From: Chelonoidis abingdonii
Taxonomy: Eukaryota > Chordata > Testudines > Testudinidae
Reading direction: 5' to 3'
Assembly (NCBI RefSeq): GCF_003597395.2
Contig: NC_133771.1
Span: 129,010,117 to 129,074,116, forward strand
Length of the DNA: 64,000 bases
The first letter of the stretch is position 1, and the number at the start of each line of letters is the position of its first letter. Below are positions 49,445-60,480 of this stretch, in pieces. The translations under genes and the position numbers were made by a program. Below the pieces are notes generated by a model. That model searched no databases. It was not told the origin of the DNA and saw only the letters and a program-made list of their open reading frames with translations.

Positions 49445-49799
49445 AAGTTGCCTTAAGGATGATCTGATGGTTAAGCTGAATGTTACCTTGGAGAATTGGT
49501 TTCTATCTCTGCCTCTGCCACAGAGTTTCTATGATGTTAGGTGTCACTTAAACCAAAATTTTCATATGTGGTCACTAATTGTATGTTCCTTGTTTCCAGT
49601 ATGCTGAACTTGAGACACTTGGTTTCTGATTTGCAGAAGAGCTAAGCAATCACAACTGCAAGTCAAGTCAATAGGAGCTGTGCACTGAACATATAAAGTG
49701 CTATAAATATGCTAAGGACTCTGAAAAAACAGGTCTTAGATGTCTCAAAGTGGACATACAAACCTATTAAACACTTAACAATTTTTGTTTTAATATTTT

Positions 49800-49930
49800 T
49801 GTGTCTCAGTTCTCCATCTGTAAAGTGGGGATAATACTACTCTTTCACCTCACGGGGGTGTTGTGAAATTAAATTAATTTTTGTGAAGCACTCGGATATT
49901 CTGAGAACATAGTTGAAACGTCCATGAGTA
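49800..49930 (-). repeat. MIR-like SINE fragment
   Basis: TGTCTCAGTTCTCCATCTGTAAAGTGG, TTGTGAAATTAAATTAAT and GTGAAGCACTCGGATATTC match the reverse-orientation CORE-SINE/MIR pattern. Confidence 0.55.
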
Positions 49931-51039
49931 ATTAATAATTTTGTATTCAGGGCAGCATTTGGATGGTATTTTTAAATAAGACCCGGGGCTCCATACTGAA
50001 TGACATGGTCACATGTCTTTGAATACCATTTCAACTGAATGAAGCAGGGATCCAGCAGGAAAAAAACCCTTCATGGTCGTGTGTAATTAAAGACTATATC
50101 ATAATGCATTCTAACAAGGGAATAAAACTAAGATTATGTGGGGGGCCTTATCTTTGTCATTTTCAGACCAAGAAAAACAACTTTGCTTCTGCAGGGTGGT
50201 GTATAGCTACTTACTGCATGGCTCTAAGTGTCAGCATGAGAAAAGTGCAATTATACATATATTATGCTTACCTCCACCCAAAACAACAACACCCCTGCAT
50301 TATTAAGGTTACAAAGTTGAGCACTCAAGTTATGCAATGCCAGAATTGAGGTTGCCTGTGCATCCTTAATTCAGCACCCTTGAGCATATACATTACCACA
50401 GCTGTAATAGGCTGTCATCCTTTATATGGATGAGTCATTATAACGGGATGCGAGCCATAGTCTGCCAGTGGGCTTCATAGCTATTTCTTAGACAGCAGAG
50501 AAAAGGGGTTACTCAAGACTCCTGGGTTCTATTCTAGGTTCTCATGGGAGTGTACTTGAGGGGTTACAGACTCTTCCTTCCTGTCTGCTGTAGCCTGTTC
50601 CCCTTGCTCCTGTCTTTCTGTCCTGCCTAGCATGTCCTTATTTCCTGTTTGTTCCTGTTGTCCCATCGTGCCTCTCCCCATGCAGCCTGTCCCTGCATCT
50701 GCTTCTTACCCCTCTACATTCTAGTCAGGATGTTGCCTCCTTTTTCCTCTATGCTTCACGTGCATGAGCAGCTCGGCACTCAGAGCACAGCAATGAGATT
50801 TTCCCTCCTCTGTTTTGTTGCCATGCTCCACAGTAGCCCCTAGCACGAAGGAGGAACAATTGCAAGGAAAGGCCCTGGGCTGGAACATGCTCAGTGAAGG
50901 CTGCATTTAGCTGACATTTTCAGCCAGTTGTACTCCACCAAATTTGTATTGATGTTCACAGTAATGTCAAAAAAGCACCTCTTGCCAGGGTGACATTTAA
51001 CCCCAACCCAGCCAAACTTCAAGTCCCTGCTCTAAAACT
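49931..51039. other. Unassigned non-coding DNA
   Basis: No gene seen. AAGACTCCTGGGTTCTATTCTAG near 50514-50536 resembles the end of a MIR/L3-type SINE. Frames at 50649-50906 have no domain. Confidence 0.45.
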
Positions 51040-51248
51040 CTGCAGCGTGGGGCATGGGTCACTTGCTGGTGGATTCTCTGCAGCTTGAGGTCTTCAAATC
51101 ACAATTTTGAGGATTTCAATAACTCAGTCATGGGTTAGGGGTTGTTATAAATGTGTATGGGTAGGGTTTTGTGGCCTGCCTTGTGCAGGAGGTCAGACTA
51201 GATGATCATATTGGTCCCTTCTGACCTATGAGTCTATGAGTCTATGAG
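51040..51248 (+). mobile_element. CR1 LINE 3' end, 5'-truncated
   Basis: Plus-strand CR1 tail beginning CTGCAGCGTGGGGCATGGGTC and ending with repeated AGTCTATG octamers. It is nearly identical to the 3' end of the full-length CR1 at 8952-9150, so both belong to one subfamily. Plain 5' truncation at about 209 bp is typical. Confidence 0.9.
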
Positions 51249-51321
51249 GTACTAAGGCTTCTCAATTAAATACCTGTAAGATTTTTTTTTTAAGATTGTC
51301 AAAATACAGTTTTCCCTAACC

Positions 51322-51482
51322 CCATTCTTAAACAGCTGAGCAACTTTTGCTGAAACTTTCTATATAACTTCAATCTGAGGCAGACAGACAGCAGAGAAAA
51401 TTTCAGCCAAACAATTAGTCTGGAAAAGTTAGAAGCAACTGAAAATAGGGTCTTATAATGGAAAACATCAGGCAACCTTAAC
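51322..51482 (+). repeat. Unclassified interspersed repeat, direct copy
   Basis: Partner of 48148-48312: AAACAGCTGAGCAAC, GGCAGACAGACAGCAG, AAAATTTCAGCC, AAGCAACTGAAAATAGGG and ATCAGGCAACCTTAA occur in the same order. About 160 bp aligns. The family was not named. Confidence 0.6.
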
Positions 51483-52859
51483 TAAAGGTATCACTATGAT
51501 ACATTCAAATAATGTGTTCAAACTCATGAAGATTAAGAAATGCTAAATTAAGGCTAGTGTTCTGTTCTCAGCTCACATTGATGTGGAAAAAAACCATCTC
51601 TTAGCTACATTCAGCCTGGGGGAAAAATTTTATGGTGGAGTTATAAACCCCTGCAGGTAGATGTTTTTAATGGAGTCACTGTTAGACCTTAATTACAACA
51701 GTACAAGTGGCTTTCATAAACAGCATTTAAAATGTGAGCCCAATGGAGCAGGATCCCAAGACATAAGTCAGTAGCTTTGATAGTATTAGCAGTAGCCAGA
51801 TAACAGCATTGTAAGAGTGTGTATGTGTGTGTGCATGACATAAATGAAATAATAAATATGGTTTATTTTCTTGAAACACTGAGAGGCAAACCTGAATTAA
51901 TCTCATGGTTTTATCTGTAGTCTACACCTTACCCTCAGTGCAGGCAGATGCTTACTGTTGAATAAGACGAAATGTCTCACTGTAACATTGAAATGAAGTG
52001 CCAATTGTTTTTATTTCATAGGGACAGAGACAGTAGATACTTGACTAACATCCAATAATAAAGCATTGCAAATTGTGATGGCTTCAGTAGGGGGTGGGTA
52101 AAGGCGGTTGTCTAATTGCAAATTTGCAAGGGGTTGGAGCAGAAATTGGACTACAAGGATGAGTGGAAATGGGTGTATCAGTGATCAGGTGCAACCCTGG
52201 GAAAATTAGAAATCAATGTGGGGGGTGTGGAGGGGAGAAAGCAAAAGAAATTCAAAGAGACAACGCAACACAAGACATTGGGGTTGAAAAATCTTAAAAC
52301 CAAAAGCTAAGAACACTTGCTCCCAGGAAGAGCAATGCATACCAGGAAAACGACTACCCTTAAGTCTCTGAGCATCTTTTCTGCTGTGGGTGGATATTTC
52401 TATGTGACATCTGAAGTGCTGCTGCTGGATGTGCATTTTTAGTTGCAGCAGAGGGCAGGTAGAATTTAAGTAAGTTTTGCTGCTTATCTCTGGTGTTGCA
52501 GGAGAAAGCAGGGAGACGTTGCTGGCGGGAAGAGTCTGTGGGAACAGGTTATCTTGTATTGGTAATATTTTAGCTTCTCCTGAAATGTGGTAGCAGTGGG
52601 CATTCACTGTCTACAACCCTTTTTAAGGAGTGATTAATTAACTGGCATTGCGGCTTATCATAATGGTGAAGGTGAAGGTAGACCAGTTGTTCCACTGCCA
52701 AGGAGAAAGTGGTGTGTTAGATTCTGCCTTGGATATTTGCCCATAAGTCACATTGGTATGAACAGGAATTGAACATGCCTATTGGTGAGCACCAGTTGGA
52801 AGAATGGAAAAAGTCTTTTAGGGAAAGGAGCAACTTAACAAACTCCTCTACCTTCACAA
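51483..52859. other. Unassigned non-coding DNA
   Basis: No gene seen. A (GT)n run lies at about 51816-51833. The 133-codon minus frame at 52206-52607 has no recognised domain. Confidence 0.45.
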
Positions 52860-52934
52860 GCCAAATCCTGCTCCCCTTTCACAAATAGCCCCATTGAAGA
52901 TTATTTGCACCAGGAAGGTGAGCAGGATTTGACC
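52860..52934. mobile_element. Short palindromic MITE, third copy
   Basis: GCCAAATCCTGCTCCCC at the left and GTGAGCAGGATTTGACCC at the right are inverted copies. Related to the elements at 43883 and 44175. Confidence 0.6.
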
Positions 52935-53237
52935 CATGGTGACCTTCATAGAGCTTGGTGTAGAAGAGGAATTGTGTAACTCCAACCAATGAATGGACAA
53001 GGGAGACTTGCAGCCTCCAGTTTCTTTTACTTTGGCGGGGAACATGATCTTCTCCACACAAATGCTTGGAGCAGGAGGTGGACATGGGAGCTGTGGCATG
53101 TTTAACTTTGCTATGTTTCTACCCTGTCAATCATATATATTTGTATATGGAGAAAGTTCTGGCCAGTACGATACCTTTTGACACGGGATTGGTGTTAAGT
53201 TAATCTAAAGCAAGATAAAAGGAGGAGGTACTAACTA

Positions 53238-53862
53238 CAGTAACTCCTCGCTTAATGTTGTTTCAAAATTACATTGCTGCTCAGCTAGGGAATATGCTTG
53301 TTTTAAAGTTGCGCAATGCTCCCTTCTAACGTCGTTTGGCTGCTGGCTCTGTCCGCTGCTTGTAAGATTCTGTGGAAGAGCAGTGACTTTACAAAGCAGC
53401 ATTGCACAAGTTCCTCTTCTCCCCCTCCCTTCCTGTGCTTCTGGTGCTTAGGTCTTTCGGGGGGGAGGGACTCACCATGCTCTGGAGAGGAGGTGGAGTG
53501 GGGCTGGGAAGAGGTGGGCCTGGAGTGGATCAGGGATGGGAAGAGGCGGGCCTGGAGCATCCCCCAGCAAAATCGGTGCTTGTTCTTCTCCGGGGAAGCT
53601 GCTGCTGCTGCGAAGGTGCTTCCTAGCGTCCTTGCCTGCAGCGGGCTGTGCCTGTGTGGGGTAAGCAGGGGCACTTCCCAACCACAGTACAGTACTGTAC
53701 CGTATAGTATATAATGCCTTTTGTCTACCCTCCCCAAATTTCCTTGGAACCTCCCCCACATTTACATTAAATCTTATGGAAAAACTGGATTTGTTTAACA
53801 TCGTTTCACTTAAAGTTGCATTTTTCAGGAATATAACTACAACATTAAGTGAGGAGTTACTG
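53238..53862. mobile_element. Tigger-like (Tc1/mariner) non-autonomous element
   Basis: A 625-bp element with 24-bp terminal inverted repeats beginning CAGTAACTCCTCGCTTAATG (left) and CAGTAACTCCTCACTTAATG (right, reverse read), one mismatch in 24. TA dinucleotides flank it at 53236-53237 and 53863-53864. TA duplications and this TIR fit the pogo/Tigger branch. The interior has no transposase; the overlapping frames on both strands at 53303-53981 are not domains. A CAGTACAGTACTGTAC palindrome lies near 53685-53700. Confidence 0.8.
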
Positions 53863-53864
53863 TA

Positions 53865-55454
53865 TGGAAAGCAGAGATGTGGGAATACATCAGTATAAAT
53901 GACCCCTTTATTTTGTGTTGACAAAGCAAAATGAATGCCGGTTGGAATTGCTATATGTCTCCCAATAACAATAAGCGCCACAAGAACCGGACGTTAATGC
54001 ACGCAATGTCTTCCTTTAAAACAACATACCCATGCTTTAGTTTAGAGGGCTTCTCATCTCTCTCCTCTGCATTCCACTTCTTCACAGCAATAGCATCTTA
54101 CCATAGAATGTTTTCCTTCCTTCCTTCCTCCTGTAAAGGAACAGTAAATTGAGCTTGTGTCTCTTTATGATTTAGAAAGGAAGTTTGAAAGGGTTATATT
54201 TTTAAAAAGATTGTTTTTCTTGTTTGTTTTTGTATGTTAGAAATTTAAGTCCCATCTAGGCAAGAGGACTCTCTGATGGCTGGGGAAATAGTGATGAAGC
54301 AAGAAAGTAAAAGTAGAGCTATTAAGAGGGGAAGGGATTATTTTAGTCAGACTGTGTACAATTTTTATTAACTTCCACTGAATGAAATGGGAGCAGGATG
54401 GGGTGCCTATGGCTATTCTCACTTGGTACAGTACCAGTACATAGCTCTCACTGATATTAATGGAAGCTATGTGCACACTCAGAAGAAAAGATTCTTTAGC
54501 CCCTCTGCTACGTTTCTACCTTGTCAATCATATGTATTTGTAGACATACAATTCTGATCTTTTTGAAATAGCCATTTCAGGCCTGGAATCCAGAGGGTTA
54601 AACCTTCTCAGTAGGTTTAAAAATGGGGAAATAAAACAAAAAACCAAAAGAGAACCTCACACCAAAAAACATAAATAATAATAATAAAAAAGACATTTTG
54701 GCCATTTGGTCATAAATAGTACTGTTCAATAGCACAAGAAATCATGCAGACTGTGCAGGGAGACATAAAACCACTGAATTATGTATTAATGTGTCATATA
54801 AAAGGGAAAAAGCACTAAAGAAATATTGTAGGAAAAAAATAAATAAAACCACCATTAAAAGGCAACATGCCCCATTTGGTCAATTATGCTAAACATAAAA
54901 CAACAAAAAGCATGATTTGGAAGTTAATGAGTTAAACACTTAATTTTTATACTGGATTTTCCATTATAAACCATAGAAAGGTGTGGCTAGGCCATAGGTT
55001 CAAGAATTGACTTTATGTGTGCACTCATCTAAATCAGCTTGTGGGTGTTTTTGTTTTTAAAGAACTTGGAAATCTAGAGATGTATGAGCTGGCTGACATT
55101 AAACTGGAGCTGACACCAGCTTAACGCGGGTATTTTGGATGAAAAGAGCCCAAGTTGAAATGTCCTGGCAAGAGCAGTGAGACTGGTGCTTTTCTGCCAT
55201 AAGGTTTGTGGTGGTGCTGGGTACACATGTGAAAAAATTACATTTTGTGTGCAGAAGCACAGACTGTTCTGAAGAGAGGAGAAAATGTGAAACAGTACAG
55301 GGGGAGGTGGCCCAGCCCACTTCAGATTGCAGGTTTAATTTCACTCGTTTCCCCAGTGGCTCTTAACATAAAATGGCAGTTGCCAGTGCCTGACTGACCT
55401 AGTGGAGTTTGCTGGCACAAGGCATGCAGGATGTAGAGAAGGGTTGCCCACACT
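53865..55454. other. Unassigned AT-rich DNA
   Basis: No gene or clear repeat. (TTCC)n near 54115-54128 and A-rich runs near 54630-54690. Confidence 0.5.
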
Positions 55455-55818
55455 CAGGGGTGAAAGTGGGCGGGTACAGCGATACTGGTAAGAAGCTGGT
55501 ACTGGCTTGTATGCAGCTGACGTTAAAGCGCTGCCCTGGCAGCATTTTAACATCGCTGCCCCTTTTGGGCCCCCCAGGCCACTGACCGGGGAGAGGGGCA
55601 AAAGGGGCAGCTGCCGCGGGGCTGATGATTGAAAAGGGTCCGGGGCTCCCGGCCGCTGCTACCGCAGCAGCAGCTGAAGCCCCAGATGGCACAGGGCAAG
55701 CATTGTGGATGGGCTGGCTGGGGGAGGCAGACCCCCTTCTGGCCAAAGCCCCACCCCTTCTGGCGGCCTGGAGTTGGGCCCCTGTACTGGTAAGAGTTTA
55801 ATACTACTTTCACTCCTG
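55455..55818. mobile_element. hAT-type non-autonomous element
   Basis: A 364-bp GC-rich element with CAGGGGTGAAAGT at the left and ACTTTCACTCCTG at the right, 12 of 13 matching as inverted repeats. Flanks CCCACACT (55447-55454) and CCTACATT (55819-55826) match at 6 of 8. Internal inverted GCTGC/GCAGC blocks are present. The overlapping frames on both strands are shadows of its GC-rich palindromes. Confidence 0.7.
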
Positions 55819-55961
55819 CCTACATTTTGCTCAACTGGATTCACTGTGACAATTTCAAGGATCCCTCTTTTGCCATGCCCAGCTAATTGGCGTAATGCTG
55901 AAGAGATTGTAGCTGCCCTCCTCTTCAACATGGAAGTGCTGCTGATCGAGATTGCAGGATG

Positions 55962-56227
55962 CAAGGGCGGCTCCAGGCCCCAGCACACCAAGCGCGTGCT
56001 TGGGGTGGCATGCCGCAGGAAGCCGCTCTGCTGGTCGCCGGGAGGGCGGCAGGTGGCTCGGGTGGACCTCCTGCAGGCGTGCCAAAGCCTCGGGACCTGC
56101 GGACCCTCTGCATGCACGCCTGCAGGAGGTCCACCAGAGCTGCCTGCCGCCCTCCCGGCAACCGGCAGAGCGCCCCCTGAGGCATGCTGCCGTGCTTGGG
56201 GCGGCGAAATGTCTAGAGCTGCCCCTG
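55962..56227. mobile_element. Palindromic hAT-type fold-back element, copy 2
   Basis: Starts CAAGGGCGGCTCCAGGCCCC and ends GTCTAGAGCTGCCCCTG. Flanks GCAGGATG (55954-55961) and GCCGGATG (56228-56235) match at 7 of 8. The arms GGTGGACCTCCTGCAGGCGT and its complement (about 56060 and 56120) make the hairpin core. Confidence 0.8.
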
Positions 56228-56235
56228 GCCGGATG

Positions 56236-57171
56236 TGTGCTGCTCAGTCTTGGCTAGTCAAATCTAGATGGTGCATCGGGACCTTTTAACCACTGTGGGA
56301 CAAAGCTCGGTTTTGAGGGCTATGTCAGCAGAACATAGCATAAAACTCTGTGGTTCCATTTAGCCCATAAGGCCTCACTTTAACCCCTCCCCCATGTTTA
56401 GAAATCATGAATTTCTGCCTCAAACAAAAACCTCTGGAAGACTTGTACATTATTTTGATAGGCCCATCAGGAAGCACAAATAACATGAAAACCACTATAT
56501 GACTGCTTCATTCTACATCGCTACAATGCATTCTACAGTCTTCATTCTACATTCTAGAGCTGTATTTCAGATGTAATTCCAGCACATTTTGGAAAAGCAA
56601 ATTTCCCTTTGGTCATCTCTAGCATGATTTGTCTGCATCTTAGTCCAGCTCCAGTGGTGCCAGTAACATCATCATTGCAAGATGGAAAGCATTCAGCTGT
56701 TGTTGTGACAGCTGTGGCTGATTCAGGTGCTCAGACACCTATATGTGTGCTGCTCCCATCTGCTGTTGCTTGTTCTTATTCCCCAGCTGTAGTGTAGAGA
56801 ATCTATACCGTTTCCACTCTGAGAGTCCATAGATCAACACCAGATGAAGACAGTGAGGCCTATCTCCCTCCTAAGATAAATGGAGATGCCTAAAATACTT
56901 GTAAAATATACTGCAGTCCAATATATCTTGTCACCTGTAGAAAAGAAGAGCCTAAAAATTTACTCTGGGGTTTTGACACCAGTTTGTGGATTAGATTAGG
57001 AGGGACCTGAGCCTCAGTGTTTTTTCTTTTCAACAGAAGCTGATCTCCAGAACTAAAAAGATGCTAGATTTTATATTGTTCCACTTGAGTATAAAATGAG
57101 TGAAACACTGGTAAAGGAAATTTAAAAAATCAAAAGAATTGACTACATACTTGCCATCTATCTGAAGACCA
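56236..57171. other. Unassigned non-coding DNA
   Basis: No gene seen. The short frame at 56609-56797 lacks a domain. Confidence 0.5.
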
Positions 57172-57414
57172 GGGGTGTGTCTACATTGCCATAAACTCAT
57201 GGCATTGAGTCTCAAAGCCTGGGTCAATTGACTCAGGGTCACAGGGCTCAGGCTGTGGCACTAAAAACTGCAGCTTAGCCGTTCAGGATTTGGCAGTTGC
57301 CCAAGCCCAACCATCTACACTGCAGATTTTAGCCCCGCGGTCTGAAACCTGTGAGCATGTGTCAGCTGACCCAGGCCAGCCATGGGTCTTTTATTACAGT
57401 GTAGATGATGCCCC
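57172..57414. mobile_element. MITE of the GTGTCTACA type
   Basis: Begins GGGGTGTGTCTACATTGCC and ends TTACAGTGTAGATGATGCCCC, imperfect inverted ends, with interior GGTCAATTGACTCAGG and CAGCTGACCCAGG. I recognise it as a turtle MITE. Target duplication not resolved. Confidence 0.6.
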
Positions 57415-58029
57415 AGTGATCAGTATTGCTTACTACTATTTACCATAGGCTCTAGCCCTTGTGTGATACTCCCCTGCTTACATGTTGTAGGGTTATGTAG
57501 CGTGTGTGCAGATCTTGGCAAATCTATAATTTTAGTTTTATTAACTTTATGTAAAAGCTAACATTTAGCTTTCTTGTAGTGAGTAATGTTGTAGCATATG
57601 CTAGTGTTGATACTGCATTGGAAACTGATCTCTTGACTAGGAATGGAATTTTATAATCTAGTAAGTTCATTATTTTGCAAAGTTTAGAAGGTAAATTCAT
57701 TGGGACAGGTTAAATGAAGCAAGTTGCTTGTTAGAAGAAATACTGCACCATGTGTCTGTGTCTGTGATTGCATGAGTCTGTCCTGGGTGATCAAGAGGAT
57801 CAGCCCAAAGCAGAGGCGGTTCATTTCTGAGAGAGTGAAAATGTAGATGAAGTGGAGTTGCTTTGCATATTTTCTCTGATTCAGCTGGGAAAATATGTGT
57901 ATTTTGGCAGAGATGCCTATAGCTTTTTTCCTGGTTCTGTCTGTGGGTATTACTCTCTGCCATTCCTTTTAGAATTTATCATTTTTAAAAAAAATTAAAC
58001 ACACTTCAGTTATGTCCAGGGGTGTTTAG
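57415..58029. other. Unassigned AT-rich DNA
   Basis: No gene or repeat recognised. The frame at 57697-57963 has no domain. Confidence 0.5.
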
Positions 58030-58300
58030 CAGGGGTGGCTACAGGCCCCAGCACGCCAAGCGCATGCTTGGGGTGGCAAGCGGTGGGAGGGGGAGGGCTC
58101 TGCCAGTGCCGCAAGCACGGCAGGCAGGCTGTCTTCGGCGGCTTGCCTGTGGAGGGTCCGCTGGTCCCATGGCTTCGGCGGACCTCCCGCAGGCGGGAGG
58201 TCCACCAAAGCTGCAGGACCAGCGGACTCTCCGCAGGCAAGCCGCCGAAGACAGCCTGCCTGCCGTGCTTGGGGCGGCAAAATGCCTAGAACCGCCCATG
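58030..58300. mobile_element. Palindromic hAT-type fold-back element, copy 3
   Basis: Starts CAGGGGTGGCTACAGGC and ends CTAGAACCGCCCATG. Its arms (GGCAGGCAGGCTGTCTTCGG against GCCGAAGACAGCCTGCC, and GGACCTCCCGCAGGCGGGAGG at the centre) form a nearly complete hairpin. Flanking octamers match at only 5 of 8, so this copy may be older or its ends eroded. It has the same family architecture as 37124 and 55962. Confidence 0.75.
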
Positions 58301-59200
58301 CTTTTTACAGTGGGAAATATATTTGTTTCAGTGAGTTCTCTAGTGCCATCAGATGTGTATTATTGCTAGCCAGAGGTCTGGAGAGTGTCTTCTCTAATTT
58401 TCCACAGTTAATGGGAAGTGTTTTAATAACACTATTCAAAAGAATGCATGTGTTCCAAATACTGGATCTGATTTTGAACCTCTTCGCCTTGCTGGGGTTT
58501 GGGATGAAATGGATCCATTTCAGCTTGTTCTAGATGCCCTTGTTGTAAAACTCAGATCTCAGACCTTCTCTAAGTTTGAGTGTTTTGGATTTGGGGCTGA
58601 CATCTGTACCTATGTCTAATCATTTATCTTCTGGTCAAACCAACAGATAACTTCTTTGTTTCTCTGACTGTGGAGTTCTCCTGCTTCATCAAGCTAAGCC
58701 CTAGAATGCATGAGTCCTGGACTCTGGGAGAGCGAGATCTTGTCCACACTGAAGGTTTGCCTGAATGGTGGCCTGCCATCGGAGTAATCCCTATTACCAG
58801 CCCCTGCTTAATGTAGTGAAGGTTCAATTTTGCACTAGTGGAGCTTACCCCAGTTTCAAGCAAGGAGTAAGCTTAGGAAAAGCAAGTAATGGCTGTGCTC
58901 ATTTACATGAAGGTTTTTCACTGGTGGCTGGTCACCAACAGCTGTAATTGGGCCAAACCCCCAGCACAGACAAAATCTTGGAGTTTTTAAGTGCATAGCA
59001 CATTTTACCCGCTGCAGTTCCTGTTACCAGCTCAGCTCAGATGTACCTTAACTCCCCTCCCCTTCCCTTTTTTTGTCTTCTGTAGTTAGGTTTGGCTGCT
59101 TCTGGATATGTAAATGCCATCTATGTGGGAGGAAGAAAGGGAGTGTCAGTTTTTCCCATTTGGTTCCCTTCTCATTACGTACATTTTACATCGCACATGT
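58301..59200. other. Unassigned non-coding DNA
   Basis: No gene seen. The frame at 58282-58533 has no recognised domain. Confidence 0.5.
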
Positions 59201-59843
59201 TGTGACAAAGTTCCTCCTCTACCTCAGGTGGGTCCTGGGCTTATTGGCAGATTTGCTCACCTCAGTGATCTTCCCCACAGTCTGGATCAACTCCTCCTGT
59301 GTCTGGTCAGGAGTTGGGAGGTTTGGGGGGAACCCAGGCCCACCCTCTACTCCGGGTTCCAGCCCAGGGCCCTGTGGATTGCAGCTGTCTATAGTACCTC
59401 CTGTAACAGCTGCATGACAGCTACAACTCCCTGGGCTACTTCCCCATGGCCTCCTCCAAACACCTTCTTTATCCTCATCACAGGACCTTCCTAATGGTGT
59501 CTGATAATGCTTGTACTCCTTAGTCCACCAGCAGTACACCCTCTCACTCTCAGCTCCTTGTGCCTCTTGTTCCCAGCTCCTCACACGCACTTCCTCTCCT
59601 CTGGCTCCCCCGTCCCTGACTGGAGTGAGCTCTTTCTTAAACCCAAGTGCTCTGATTAGCCTGCCTTGATTGGCTGCAGGTGTTCTAATCAGCCTGTCTG
59701 CCTTAATTGGTTTTAGCAGGTTCCTGATTACTCTAGTGCAGCCCCTGCTCTGGTCACTCAGGAAACAGAAAACTACTCATCCAGTGGCCAGTATATTTGT
59801 CCTCTACCAGACTTTTGTACCCCACTGGTTTGGATCTGTCACA
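59201..59843 (-). mobile_element. 3' LTR of the Gmr1-like element
   Basis: 643 bp. On the minus strand it starts TGTGACAGATCCAAACC and ends GGAACTTTGTCACA, giving TGTGACA/TGTCACA complementary ends. It belongs to the same family as the split LTR at 24314-32973 and shares its ends with 21110-21833. The frames here (59073-59494 plus; 59219-59590 minus) are LTR sequence and not genes. Confidence 0.85.
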
Positions 59844-59862
59844 TATCCCTCCCCGCTGCTCA
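59844..59862 (-). promoter_or_regulatory. Polypurine tract before the 3' LTR
   Basis: On the minus strand AGCAGCGGGGAGGGATA directly precedes the LTR start TGTGACA. A purine-rich run here is the expected plus-strand primer of an LTR retrotransposon and fixes the LTR boundary. Confidence 0.75.
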
Positions 59863-59869
59863 ACACCAA

Positions 59870-60275
59870 GGGTTGGGCAGCTTGGGATGCCAGACAGTGC
59901 ACACATGACAAGCCATCAGCATTGCCATGATAGCTCCTTGTTCTGTGTTGCACACAGAACTGGAAAGGTTGGAGGGATAAAAACCACCTGGTCACCCTCG
60001 TGTTCTTCTCCTTGTTCCGCTGCATCCATTGAAGAGGGGCATGGTCGGTCACGAGGACAAATCTGCGCCCGAGCAAGTAGTAGTGCAATGCTTCCATGGC
60101 CCATTTTATGGCGAGGCATTCTCTCTCCACCACTGCATATTTTGTTCCCTCTGAAGGAGTTTCCTACTGAGGTAGAGAATCAGGTGTTCCTCCTTCCCGA
60201 CCATCTGTGATAGAACGGTCCCCAACCCTACTTCCGATGCATCTGTCTGCAGGATAAATTCCTTGGTGAAATCAG
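59870..60275 (-). pseudogene. RNase H domain of the Gmr1-like element
   Basis: Two frames carry the Ty3-type RNase H: EFILQTDASEVGLG and LILYLSRKL near 60150-60260, then, in another frame, VERECLAIKWAMEALHYYL and VLVTDHAPLQWMQR at 59804-60133. These hold the metal-binding Asp, Glu and Asp of the fold. It degrades the RNA strand of the RNA-DNA hybrid. The domain ends within about 50 bases of the polypurine tract, so no integrase follows it. It has at least one frameshift and no intact path. Confidence 0.8.
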
Positions 60276-60480
60276 GGGCTATCAGTACAGGGTTACTGCA
60301 GAAGGCAGTCCTTAGATCTGTGAATGCTTCCTCTGCTGCGTCACACCATCTTACCAGATCAGGTCCATGGGCTTTTACTAGGTCTGTCAGGGAGCTTGCC
60401 CTTGAGGCAAAGTGGGGGATAAATCATCAGTAATACCCCACTTCACCTAGGAATGCCTGGACTTGTTTCTTGCAACGTGA

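Noticed and set aside
52206..52607. 133-codon minus frame as a gene
   Set aside because: No domain, no repeats matching known proteins, ordinary chance length for the window.
55659..56289. Overlapping 150-190-codon frames on both strands
   Set aside because: They cross a hAT-type element and a palindromic element. The mirrored peptides come from the inverted repeats.
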